Assembly: GCA_005877185.1 (NCBI GenBank)
Contig: VBPQ01000087.1
Coordinates: 1 to 7,057, forward strand
From: Nitrososphaerota archaeon
Lineage (GTDB): Archaea; Thermoproteota; Nitrososphaeria; Nitrososphaerales; Gagatemarchaeaceae
Length of the DNA stretch: 7,057 bases
Reading direction: 5' to 3'
Made by a program: the position numbers and the translations under genes
The notes under the pieces: model-generated
What the model saw: only the letters and a program-made list of their open reading frames with translations
What the model was told of the DNA's origin: nothing
The model's database searches: none
In this document: in pieces, positions 1 through 5,323 of the stretch
How positions within the stretch are numbered: the stretch's first letter is position 1
How the letters are laid out: every line of letters starts with the position of its first letter

Positions 1-83
1 TCCCTCAGCAGGTGATAAACTTCGCCTCAAGCGCGGTTCCCAACATATTTCCGAGATGAATGAATCGAGCAGAAGTGCTTTGT

Positions 84-407
84 CTAGGCGGGGGTGCCCA
101 GAATTATTATCGCCATGACCAGGCCGTAGATGGCGATTGCCTCTGCCAGAGCGGTGATGATGAGGGCCATCGACCTGACCTCCGGCCTCTCCGCGAGCGC
201 CGCCATCGCCGCAGCCCCAGCGTGGCCAACACCGTAGCCCGCCCCCACGGCCGCGAGGGCGAAGACCAAACCAGCCGCGATGAACTTCGCGGAGGTACTG
301 CTAATCACCTCGTTGGGCGAGGGTGCCTGGGCGTGAACCGGGGTCTGAAGGAGCGTGAGGACGAAGATGGCCGCGGCGCCGGCCAAGAAGATCGCCTTAC
401 TGTTCAA
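84..407 (-). CDS. atpK: A-type ATP synthase subunit K (proteolipid c-ring subunit)
   Basis: Membrane proteolipid that forms the rotating c-ring of the A1AO ATP synthase and carries the translocated ion. The 107-residue product has a hydrophobic leader (about residues 1-26, ending VHA) that looks like a cleavable signal peptide, then a helical hairpin: helix 1 about 42-72, rich in Gly/Ala, a polar loop containing RPE at 74-76, and helix 2 about 78-103. Glu89 in the second helix (ALAEAIAIYG) is the expected ion-binding carboxylate. The size and single hairpin fit the usual small K subunit. The reading frame has no ATG; the TTG at 407 is the best start, placed about 36 bases after a TATA-like element at 441-446. 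No other ATP synthase gene lies in the window, so the gene stands apart from its usual cluster or lies at its edge. The family is clear; the exact start is less so. Confidence 0.93.
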   Translation of the reverse strand: MNSKAIFLAGAAAIFVLTLLQTPVHAQAPSPNEVISSTSAKFIAAGLVFALAAVGAGYGVGHAGAAAMAALAERPEVRSMALIITALAEAIAIYGLVMAIIILGTPA

Positions 408-437
408 CTTGAAAGTGTCAGGAGGGCTTGACCTACC

Positions 438-448
438 GCTTATAAGAA
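438..448 (-). promoter_or_regulatory. TATA-like promoter of the ATP synthase K gene
   Basis: Read on the minus strand the stretch is CTTATAAGCGG, a good archaeal TATA-box match. Transcription would start about 25 bases downstream, near 417, leaving a very short leader before the TTG codon at 407. It lies between the stop of the upstream polyprenyl synthase gene and this start, so the K gene probably has its own transcript. The position is seen in the sequence; the promoter role is inferred. Confidence 0.5.
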
Positions 449-458
449 TTCCGCGGAG

Positions 459-1271
459 TCAGCGCTTTCTGTGGACGGCGAAATCAGTCAGCTCCAGGAG
501 GAAGGCGCTCGCGTCGTTCTCCGGGAGGACTGCCAGCTCTTTCCTCGCCTTCTCGGCGTAAATCTCGGAGTACCTCTTGAGCTTCGAGATGACATCCGCA
601 TCGTTCGAGCCATTCAGGAGCGCCCTCGTTATCTTGTCTTCAGAGCCCCAGTCGAGGAGGTCGTCCCTTAGCTGGTACGCGATGCCGACGAACTTGCCGT
701 AGTTCGCCAGGGCGTCCACACGGTTCGTGGAGGCTCCGGCGATGAGCCCCCCGAGCTTGGCTGCCGCTTGAAAGAGGGCAGCGGTCTTCTCAGAGATTAT
801 CTTCACGTATTCGTCCCAGCTCAACTTGTAAGTCTTCGGGTCGACGGTGAGCTCTGAATACTCACCCTCTGCCATCTGGAGGGCGGCGCTGCTTATCTCG
901 TCTGCAACTCGCTTGTCCTTGTACCTCGCCGCGATCGCGAGTATCATCGCGAAGACGAAGTCTGCGGTCAGGAGGGATGAGCTGTACCCGTACCGCAGGT
1001 GAAATGTCATCTTCCCCCTCCTCGACGCCTCCTCATCGATTATGTCGTCGTGAATCATCGATTCTGTGTGGAGGAGTTCGACTGCGACGGCCGCATCGAG
1101 AAGATGGTCGTCGGTGTATCCGAGGGTCTCGGCAGCCATCATCAGAATTATGGGCCTTATTCGTTTCCCTCCCTCGGTGGCGTAGACGAGTGGGTCGTGA
1201 AAGCGGGAACCAGAGTACATCTCAAGCTCCCTCGCGAGCCCTCTATCGATCTTATCGACGTAGTGTTTCAT
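459..1271 (-). CDS. Polyprenyl diphosphate synthase (geranylgeranyl-PP synthase type), compact C-terminus
   Basis: All-trans isoprenyl diphosphate synthase, which condenses isopentenyl-PP with an allylic diphosphate; in archaea such enzymes feed ether-lipid and quinone side-chain synthesis. From the ATG at 1271 it has 270 residues: GGKRIRP substrate-binding motif at 34-40, first Asp-rich motif DDIID at 75-79 followed by EEASRRG, EKTA at 161-164, and second Asp-rich motif DDLLD at 203-207. The residue five places before the first Asp is Glu70, where archaeal GGPP synthases often have an aromatic or small residue, so chain length cannot be read off. After DDLLD the usual Gly/Lys-rich segment ending in a KxTLP-like motif is not recognisable, and the C-terminus is short. 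The frame stays open to 1460, but a strong TATA box at 1351-1360 makes starts above about 1330 unlikely; TTG at 1316 is the main alternative to the ATG. Confidence 0.88.
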   Translation of the reverse strand: MKHYVDKIDRGLARELEMYSGSRFHDPLVYATEGGKRIRPIILMMAAETLGYTDDHLLDAAVAVELLHTESMIHDDIIDEEASRRGKMTFHLRYGYSSSLLTADFVFAMILAIAARYKDKRVADEISSAALQMAEGEYSELTVDPKTYKLSWDEYVKIISEKTAALFQAAAKLGGLIAGASTNRVDALANYGKFVGIAYQLRDDLLDWGSEDKITRALLNGSNDADVISKLKRYSEIYAEKARKELAVLPENDASAFLLELTDFAVHRKR

Positions 1272-1350
1272 CTTCAATTCGATTTGGTTGATGACGGTGG
1301 CCCTCCCCTCGCTCAAAATATCAGCTAACCTTAATCGGCGCTTCGTCTCT

Positions 1351-1360
1351 GCATATATAA
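1351..1360 (-). promoter_or_regulatory. TATA box of the polyprenyl synthase gene
   Basis: The minus strand reads TTATATATGC, the clearest TATA box in the window. The expected transcription start is about 25 bases downstream, near 1330. This argues against a start codon at 1460, separates this gene from the response-regulator gene upstream on the same strand, and leaves TTG 1316 or ATG 1271 as translation starts. Confidence 0.6.
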
Positions 1361-1476
1361 CATTTGTCGGGTTTGAAAAGTCTCCCAGAATCCTTCGAGG
1401 CGGGCACCACACTTCTCTGGAGCAGATGAAGTTCCAAGCCTGGCTCGCGGGCAGAAGCAAGTTCTTCGTGAAACGG

Positions 1477-1878
1477 TCAGTTAGTCCCCGGATAGTGTCT
1501 TGACGCGGGCCCCTGGTTACCGATTCCTTGCACGATTCTATCCTTGAGTTTGCTGATTGTAAAAGGCTTCCTCATGAAACGGTGTTTGTCTAGTTCCGGG
1601 AATGCCTTTCTAAACTCCTCCGGGGACTCTTCGAAAGCCGTGATGAAGAGGACCTTCGTCTTATCGTCGCGTTTCATGATTTCCCGATACAACTGGAATC
1701 CGTTCATCCTTGGCATCCTGATATCAAGAACTACCATCTCGTACGTATCGGGTTGGAAGTGCTCGAGTGCTTTCTGCGGGTCATTGAAGGCGTCTACCAG
1801 TATGCCTTGAAGCTCCAGACCCTGCTTGACGACTTCGGCGATGTCGGTCTCGTCATCGACGACTAGAACTTTCTTCAA
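1477..1878 (-). CDS. Stand-alone response regulator (CheY-like receiver domain)
   Basis: Single-domain phospho-acceptor protein of a two-component system. In the 133 residues the receiver landmarks are complete: acidic pair Asp8-Asp9, phospho-acceptor Asp52 in VVLDIRMP, Thr80 in the FIT motif and Lys104 in MRKPF. The receiver fills residues 1-120; the short tail (about 13 residues, ending PGTN) holds no DNA-binding or enzymatic output domain, so it must act by protein contact. No histidine kinase is in the window, so its partner is unknown. The start is a TTG at 1878 giving the typical MKKVLVVDDE opening; no in-frame ATG lies upstream. The gene is divergent from the unknown gene at 2027 and shares a palindromic promoter region with it. 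The polyprenyl synthase gene follows on the same strand but has its own TATA box. Confidence 0.92.
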   Translation of the reverse strand: MKKVLVVDDETDIAEVVKQGLELQGILVDAFNDPQKALEHFQPDTYEMVVLDIRMPRMNGFQLYREIMKRDDKTKVLFITAFEESPEEFRKAFPELDKHRFMRKPFTISKLKDRIVQGIGNQGPASRHYPGTN

Positions 1879-1914
1879 TAGACAGCCTACGAAAGAATCG
1901 TCGAGATTCCGTTA

Positions 1915-1932
1915 GTTAAAAAGGTTCTTAAC
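1915..1932. promoter_or_regulatory. Palindromic TATA region of a divergent promoter pair
   Basis: An 18-bp imperfect palindrome with arms GTTAA and TTAAC (GTTAAAAAGGTTCTTAAC) lies between the divergent genes starting at 1878 (minus) and 2027 (plus). Each strand has a TATA-like AT run (TTAAAAAG on plus, TTTTTAAC on minus) about 25-30 bases upstream of plausible transcription starts near 1946 and 1892. It may simply be overlapping TATA boxes, or an operator that coordinates the two genes. The symmetry is seen; the regulatory role is inferred. Confidence 0.4.
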
Positions 1933-1955
1933 TTTCGTCCCATCTGGACCCTACA

Positions 1956-2039
1956 ATGAGAGCGAAACCTCCATCCCCGGGTGGAGGAGGCAATGGGACA
2001 AAAAGGCCCGGGCCTGAGACGCGTCCGTGGAGAAGATAG
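1956..2039 (+). CDS. Possible 27-codon upstream ORF overlapping the start of the next gene
   Basis: An ATG at 1956 opens 27 codons ending in TAG at 2037-2039, in a different frame from the GTG start at 2027 and overlapping it by 13 bases. The ATG is about 10 bases after the transcription start predicted from the TATA region at 1915-1923, so it could be the first codon a ribosome meets. The peptide is low in complexity (Gly, Pro, Arg rich), so it is more likely a leader ORF or chance than a functional protein. A third start, ATG 1993 just after GGAGGAGG, opens another short frame. Confidence 0.2.
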   Translation: MRAKPPSPGGGGNGTKRPGPETRPWRR

Positions 2040-2752
2040 ATTTACGCTTCACTCTTCGGCAGTCTTTCCTTCGGGCTGACGGTAGGTACTACCTCCCGCT
2101 CCCCAAGCTAAACCGCCTTCAGCAGGAGACGATCGCGGCCAGGTTGAAGAGAATCGGCTTTCGCGTACATGGCGGCAAGCGTTCGAGGGCCTACTCCTCC
2201 TCCGGGTTCATCCACGTCGGTGGGAGCGGGCTGGCGACATCCAACATGGACCTCTTCGACCCTCTCGTTCCCCTGATTCCGGAGCTGCTCCGGGTCAAGA
2301 GGGAGGAGGTCGCCCTCGACGAGCTCGCCTCGATGTACTTCGCCGCCAAGCGGAGAGGGGGGGTTCTTCAGCTTCGGCTCCGGGTCAGAGCCGAGAGTCT
2401 CGGGCTGTGGAGGAAGCTGAGGGCAGAGGGCGAGTCGCTTCTTACCCCGGACGAAGCGGCTGTCATGAAGCTTCTCCTGAAAGATGCGAGGGGCGGGGTC
2501 GAGGCCGTCACCGACTACCCGACGGAGGGCAGCAGGGTCACGCAAATTGGAAGAAGGCCGTACTACCTGTCGACAATCGACCCTGAGGAGTTCGCCTCCA
2601 ACCTGCGGACGATCGAAGGGCCCAGGCGGAGGAACGCCTACCTGCCCAGGAGCGCGACCCTAAGCCTAAGGAGCTCCCGACCACCCACGAGAAGCGAGCT
2701 GCTGAGAGTACTGGGCAGTCTTGATGAGTGGTGCTGCTTCACCCCAGAGTGA
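2027..2752 (+). CDS. Conserved-looking protein of unknown function, 241 residues
   Basis: I do not recognise this protein. The composition and codon use are those of a real gene: third positions are G/C rich like its neighbours and the frame is long and uninterrupted. The product is soluble and strongly basic, with many Arg residues, no signal peptide and no membrane segment. The N-terminal half alternates strand-like and helical stretches (DGRYYLPLP, then a helix around LNRLQQETIAARLKRIGF, then GFIHVGGSG); the middle is a charged helix-rich region; near the end RRPYYLSTIDPEEFASN resembles a small folded module. High basicity could mean nucleic-acid binding, but no known motif is visible. A stop at 2015-2017 forces the start to lie after it; GTG 2027 is the only good candidate before Met 70 or so, and has no Shine-Dalgarno match. 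It is transcribed away from the receiver gene, and shared control is possible. Confidence 0.8.
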   Translation: MEKIDLRFTLRQSFLRADGRYYLPLPKLNRLQQETIAARLKRIGFRVHGGKRSRAYSSSGFIHVGGSGLATSNMDLFDPLVPLIPELLRVKREEVALDELASMYFAAKRRGGVLQLRLRVRAESLGLWRKLRAEGESLLTPDEAAVMKLLLKDARGGVEAVTDYPTEGSRVTQIGRRPYYLSTIDPEEFASNLRTIEGPRRRNAYLPRSATLSLRSSRPPTRSELLRVLGSLDEWCCFTPE

Positions 2753-2891
2753 ATTCGGGCTTTCGATAAACTCCTATCTTCATGCTGATTTGATAACTAG
2801 CCTTCCGAGTTCCATTCGGGGCAAGGGGAATCATTGGGGCACGCCGAGATTTCGCAAAACTCTATCTCAGTGTCCGGCGAGGCGAAGCGAT

Positions 2892-2996
2892 GCCCCGGTA
2901 GTATAGAGTCCCCTGACGTAGAGCCCGGTCAACCAACGGTCGAGAGTATGCCGGCCTTTCGAGTCGGCGACGCGGGTCCGAATCCCGCCCGGGGCA
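2892..2996 (+). tRNA. tRNA-Glu (anticodon TTC) with about 30 extra bases in the D-loop
   Basis: The arms read: acceptor GCCCCGG (2892-2898) with CCGGGGC (2989-2995), discriminator A2996; D-stem GTAT (2901-2904) with GTAT (2946-2949 region, wobble pairs as in archaeal tRNA-Glu); anticodon stem CCGGC/GTCGG around loop CTTTCGA (2956-2962), anticodon TTC at 2958-2960; T-stem GCGGG (2972-2976) with CCCGC (2984-2988) around TCCGAAT. CCA is not encoded. The D-loop spans 2905-2945, about 41 bases, where about 11 are usual. The extra sequence may be a non-canonical archaeal tRNA intron; removing about 2907-2936 would leave a normal-looking loop with GG. I could not draw a convincing bulge-helix-bulge splice motif, and short repeats (CGGTC at 2926 and 2937, TAGAG at 2904 and 2919) could equally mean small duplications. 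The 3' end is duplicated at 6817. Confidence 0.9.
2905..2945 (+). other. Expanded tRNA D-loop, candidate non-canonical tRNA intron
   Basis: All other arms of the tRNA-Glu gene are intact, so the insertion is confined to this loop. A short hairpin (TGAC 2913-2916 with GTCA 2928-2931) lies inside it. Archaeal tRNA introns at positions other than 37/38 are known, especially in Thermoproteota and related groups, which makes an intron the first hypothesis; boundaries cannot be fixed from sequence alone. Alternatives are a stable D-loop expansion or damage to the gene. Confidence 0.5.
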
Positions 2997-3021
2997 TTAA
3001 ACCTACGGGTTCACTTCCCCC
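2983..3021 (+). repeat. Left copy of tRNA-Glu 3'-end direct repeat (candidate attL)
   Basis: From T2983 through the end of the tRNA (2996) and on to 3011, 29 bases match 6817-6845 with two mismatches (2998 and 3008); a weaker match runs on to 3021. The repeat thus covers the 3' half of the T-arm and acceptor plus downstream DNA. Duplication of a tRNA 3' end is the usual trace of site-specific integration by tyrosine recombinases. The left copy retains the complete tRNA, as expected on the host side. Confidence 0.55.
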
Positions 3022-3148
3022 ACCGCCCTCGAATCGGGGTTGATTCATCTGGGCCCCTGCGAATAGGGGTGTCGACGGTTGATTTCCGCGGGTCGGCGTT
3101 AAGGACTAGGGTCGTGGATCCAACCAGCTAACTCGCCAACGCGACTGA

Positions 3149-3316
3149 GATGAGTTTAGGCCAAACTTCCAAGAACGAGTGCTGGCGAGCTCGGGGCGGC
3201 AGAGGGTCGTCCCCCTGGGCGAGCTCGAGAAGTACATCAAAGAGGGGTGGGAGTACGTGACCACCTTCAACGGCGACAGGGCGATAGTGAAGCTTCCCGT
3301 CGGCAGGACGGGGTGA
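3149..3316 (+). pseudogene. Short coding remnant resembling the C-terminal tail of an archaeal integrase
   Basis: An open stretch follows the TGA at 3146-3148 and ends in TGA at 3314-3316. It has no ATG; GTG 3179 is the only early start and would give 45 residues. The peptide contains VPLGELEKYIKEGWEYVT and then a strand ending AIVKLPV. This ELEKYI-x-GWEYV-x-KLP pattern is one I associate with the tail of archaeal tyrosine recombinases and some other small proteins; this is recall, not a search result. Its place directly after a tRNA gene with a duplicated 3' end supports a decayed integrase, whose catalytic part is not present in this window. It could instead be a functional small stand-alone protein starting at GTG 3179. 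Confidence 0.45.
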
Positions 3317-3336
3317 CCGGAAGGCCGGGGAGACCG

Positions 3337-3537
3337 CTAAAAGGTGTGTTGGTCCACTTCTCGATGCAGCAGTCTCGAGTCGATCCCGACCCTGACCGGG
3401 ACATCCTCCGCCTTCAGGTAGTCGGGCTCGGACAGGATATCCTGTCTCAGGGGGCTGGAGGGGGGTAGGAGGCTCCGCGCCAAGCTCTTCAACTCGACGA
3501 TACTGACAAGGTCACGTGCCTGCTCTGGCGACCGCAT
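3337..3537 (-). CDS. Small protein of unknown function, 66 residues
   Basis: The ATG-started 66-residue frame has G/C-rich third positions and a protein-like composition, so I take it as real. It is soluble, helical in the first half (ARDLVSIVELKSLARSLL), followed by LPPSSPLRQDILSEPDYL and a second helix ending LLHREVDQHTF. The PP-S-PLR...LSEPDYL segment looks like a conserved motif of small archaeal proteins, but I cannot name the family. It faces the integrase-like remnant and converges on it, leaving about 20 bases between the two ends. Such small ORFs are common in integrated elements. The overlapping plus-strand frame at 3247-3468 is its shadow. Confidence 0.6.
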   Translation of the reverse strand: MRSPEQARDLVSIVELKSLARSLLPPSSPLRQDILSEPDYLKAEDVPVRVGIDSRLLHREVDQHTF

Positions 3538-3612
3538 TCCCGTCCACCAGCCTTTGGTGACGCACGACAGATTTAACGAGGCGGCAGGATAGTGGGTAGG
3601 CGTAGTCCTTCC

Positions 3613-4266
3613 ATGCGTCGCAGCAGAAGAAGGGGAGGAAGGAAGTGGTTAACCCTGGGCCGCGCTCTTCTCATCGTGATAATCGCTGCAGGGGTTGGCC
3701 TGGCGTATCTGGTCTCCCTGTATGCGCCCGGCTGCAACGTCCCTGGTTTTCCATTTCCCTTTGCGGGAAGCGAGGGTACAGCGATACACATTCACCCCTA
3801 CCTTCAGATTGTCATCAACGGGCAGAATGTCGCCGTTCCGGCTGGTGTCGGAATCGTAAAATCGGGCACCTGCTTCCAGCCTGTCCACACGCACGACGCA
3901 TCCGGGGTGATCCATGTGGAATCACCGGATACTAGCACGCAGTACACTCTAGGCGAGTTCTTTCAGATCTGGAACGCCACCTACCATGCCGTAACCATCA
4001 ACGGAGCGAACTATCCGATCATCTTCAATTCAACCGATATTCTCGGATTTAGGGCTGACGCAAACCACAAGGTCGTGTTGCTTGTGGACGGAACGCCCTC
4101 CTCCGAGTACGATTCATTGGTCTTGAACTCGCTAGATTACTGCAGCGCATCTACCACCGGTCCTCCGTGTTCCCCGACCGCGGTCGGAGATCCATTCTAC
4201 GGCGGCCAACAATATCCTTTCAGAACAGGTCACACCATCGTCATCGAGTATCAAGCATCGGGCTGA
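3613..4266 (+). CDS. Membrane-anchored extracellular protein with HxH and HTHD motifs, function unknown
   Basis: From ATG 3613 the product has 217 residues. A very basic N-terminus (MRRSRRRGGRK) precedes one membrane helix (about 17-37), so the remainder should lie outside the cell, held by an uncleaved signal anchor. The outer domain is rich in strands and carries HIHPYLQI (His59, His61), VHTHDASGVIHVESP (His92, His94, His101) and YTLGEFFQIW, with Cys41, Cys87, Cys177 and Cys186 able to form disulfides. I know this HIHP/HTHDASG pattern from uncharacterised secreted proteins of Thaumarchaeota and some soil bacteria. The paired histidines suggest metal binding, perhaps copper, but this is inference. 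GTG 3592 in the same frame is an alternative start that adds seven residues. A TATA-like ATTTAA (3570-3575) lies upstream. It ends before a gene-poor stretch, so it is probably transcribed alone. Confidence 0.85.
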   Translation: MRRSRRRGGRKWLTLGRALLIVIIAAGVGLAYLVSLYAPGCNVPGFPFPFAGSEGTAIHIHPYLQIVINGQNVAVPAGVGIVKSGTCFQPVHTHDASGVIHVESPDTSTQYTLGEFFQIWNATYHAVTINGANYPIIFNSTDILGFRADANHKVVLLVDGTPSSEYDSLVLNSLDYCSASTTGPPCSPTAVGDPFYGGQQYPFRTGHTIVIEYQASG

Positions 4267-4362
4267 CAGCCGGTACGAGCAGGATGTGTCTCTTTCTCGC
4301 GTGTATGAAGCGGATGTGGACGCCAATCCGCATGGCGGTGCTTGGCGAATGGGGGCACCCCA

Positions 4363-4509
4363 TCAAGTAGTCGTTTTCCCGTTGCGGCGAAGTTTCTTCA
4401 GCCGCTCTGCCTCTCCTTCGAGCGACCGAATGGTTTTGTACTGCAGGTTCCCTGCGCCATTTCTCGGCGGCGCGGCAGCGGTCGGTGCTGGCCGGAGCCG
4501 AACCAACAT
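4363..4509 (-). CDS. Possible small protein, 48 residues
   Basis: ATG at 4509 to TGA at 4363 encodes 48 residues. The first half is Pro/Ala/Arg rich and unconvincing; the second half, YKTIRSLEGEAERLKKLRRN, is a regular amphipathic charged helix of the kind found at the ends of small regulators or coiled-coil proteins. The latter part may be a genuine coding tail with its true start lost. Competing frames overlap on both strands, so confidence is low. Confidence 0.25.
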   Translation of the reverse strand: MLVRLRPAPTAAAPPRNGAGNLQYKTIRSLEGEAERLKKLRRNGKTTT

Positions 4510-4566
4510 TTTGGTGGTGGCAAGAGCGATCCAAAGTGCCTTTCATATTGCAGATTCAAGGCGGCA

Positions 4567-4581
4567 GTACATCTAGTGTAC
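4567..4581. repeat. Short inverted repeat GTACA-5-TGTAC
   Basis: Perfect 5-bp arms GTACA (4567-4571) and TGTAC (4577-4581) flank TCTAG. It lies in the AT-rich intergenic stretch, not close to any well-supported start codon. It could be an operator, but a match of this size is also expected by chance. Confidence 0.2.
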
Positions 4582-4635
4582 CTTGCATTACATGTTGACA
4601 GCACAAAGTATGTTACAGCATATTAGAAAGCTACC

Positions 4636-4820
4636 TTATGAGTCACGAACGCCGTTTCGAACATTTCTTCTGGTCTCGATGAATTGCTTTAGGATTCTCT
4701 CACTACCAGCAATCCGTTGCGTAAGTACAGATCTATGCTATTGAAGATGTTGTTGTAAAACCTGAATTCCCCCGATTGGTCTGCTTTGAAAGTTATCAAG
4801 GTAGCTCTATTATCCTGAAA
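4636..4820 (-). pseudogene. Frameshifted minus-strand gene remnant, family unknown
   Basis: Two overlapping minus-strand frames read as one protein broken by a single-base shift. The first (4820 to the stop at 4689, 43 codons) contains DQSGEFRFYNNIFNSIDLYL then RNGLLVV; the second (4737 to the stop at 4636, 34 codons) contains SERILKQFIETRRNVRNG. Joining them near 4700 gives a continuous, natural-looking sequence LLV-SERILKQFIETRR. Neither part has a good start codon, and an in-frame TAA at 4821-4823 closes the upstream side, so only a C-terminal part remains. The family is not recognised. The alternative is chance open frames in AT-rich DNA, but the protein-like composition of both halves makes this less likely. 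Confidence 0.4.
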
Positions 4821-4853
4821 TTAGTTCACTCCCTAGCACAGCCCTTCGCTGGC

Positions 4854-5291
4854 ATGTACGTCTGCGCAACCAGATTTCAGACGCCCGACCCTGACAACCC
4901 GGACTACTCCCTGCTCGAGGTCCAGTTCTACGCGTGGACGCCGAGGAACACGCAGGAGGGCACGGAAGGACTTCCCGACCACGCGCTCTGCTTGAGGAAG
5001 AACCTCAAGACGAACAGATTCGAGCTCGTGCGCGAGTTCCAGGCCCCGGTGAAGGCCAACCTCGGGCTGCTGACGATGTTCACGCACAAGAAGTCCGGGC
5101 ACGAGGAAGTGGTATTCGTGGGAGGGCTCCACGACGCCCTGAGAGCGGGAGACAGGGACTACGCCAGAATCTTCGGCAAGAGGGGCCTCGATGACGGGGT
5201 GTGCGTGCACAGATGGCCCTACGGGGACGGATCGTGCCGCTTTCCCCGCGAATACGACGACGAGAACGGCGAAACGGCGATGAACTTCTGA
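4854..5291 (+). CDS. Protein of unknown function, 145 residues
   Basis: I do not recognise this protein. The frame is open from 4776, but the DNA before 4854 is AT-rich intergenic in character and coding-type codon use begins at ATG 4854 (MYVCATRFQTPDPDNPDYSL), so that start is preferred. The product is soluble, rich in strands and aromatic residues, with a repeated feel (LLEVQFYAWTPRN, FELVREFQAP, EEVVFVGGLHDALR) and a late Cys-His segment DGVCVHRWPYGDGSCRF; this C-x-H...C arrangement could bind metal. It ends in an acidic tail. No signal peptide is seen. A TATA-like AAATTAG at 4818-4824 lies about 30 bases upstream, suggesting a leaderless or short-leader message. The next gene starts 32 bases after its stop on the same strand, so the two are probably co-transcribed. 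Confidence 0.7.
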   Translation: MYVCATRFQTPDPDNPDYSLLEVQFYAWTPRNTQEGTEGLPDHALCLRKNLKTNRFELVREFQAPVKANLGLLTMFTHKKSGHEEVVFVGGLHDALRAGDRDYARIFGKRGLDDGVCVHRWPYGDGSCRFPREYDDENGETAMNF

Positions 5292-5323
5292 TCGTTAAAT
5301 CAGTCGACGCTCCTTCTCCCCGG

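Larger units (their letters stand above)
4267..4853. other. Gene-poor, partly AT-rich stretch with gene remnants
   Basis: No full gene is supported in these 587 bases. The left half is GC-rich and holds only short competing frames, one of which (4363-4509, minus) might be a small gene. From about 4560 the DNA becomes clearly richer in A/T than its surroundings, and it contains an inverted repeat (4567-4581) and a frameshifted minus-strand coding remnant (4636-4820). The composition shift suggests DNA of different origin or a decayed region. Confidence 0.5.

Noticed and set aside
1..83. Start of another ATP synthase gene
   Set aside because: Short minus-strand frames open to the edge show no subunit motif; nothing can be assigned.
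1272..1460. N-terminal extension of the polyprenyl synthase to ATG 1460
   Set aside because: A strong TATA box at 1351-1360 lies inside it, and the extra residues do not resemble the family's N-terminus.
2108..2545. Minus-strand frame of 145 codons
   Set aside because: Antisense to the 241-residue unknown gene and Pro/Gly/Asp rich as expected of a shadow in GC-rich DNA.
3022..3070. Small hairpins such as CCCCT-GCGAAT-AGGGG as a terminator or RNA element
   Set aside because: The stem is only five pairs with no T-run after it; too weak to list as a feature.
4286..4626. Overlapping plus-strand frames in the intergenic stretch
   Set aside because: Several frames are open at once with poor composition, no supported start and no motif; none stands out as a gene.
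4833..5210. Minus-strand frame of 125 codons
   Set aside because: Antisense to the gene at 4854-5291; the plus frame has better composition and a downstream partner gene.
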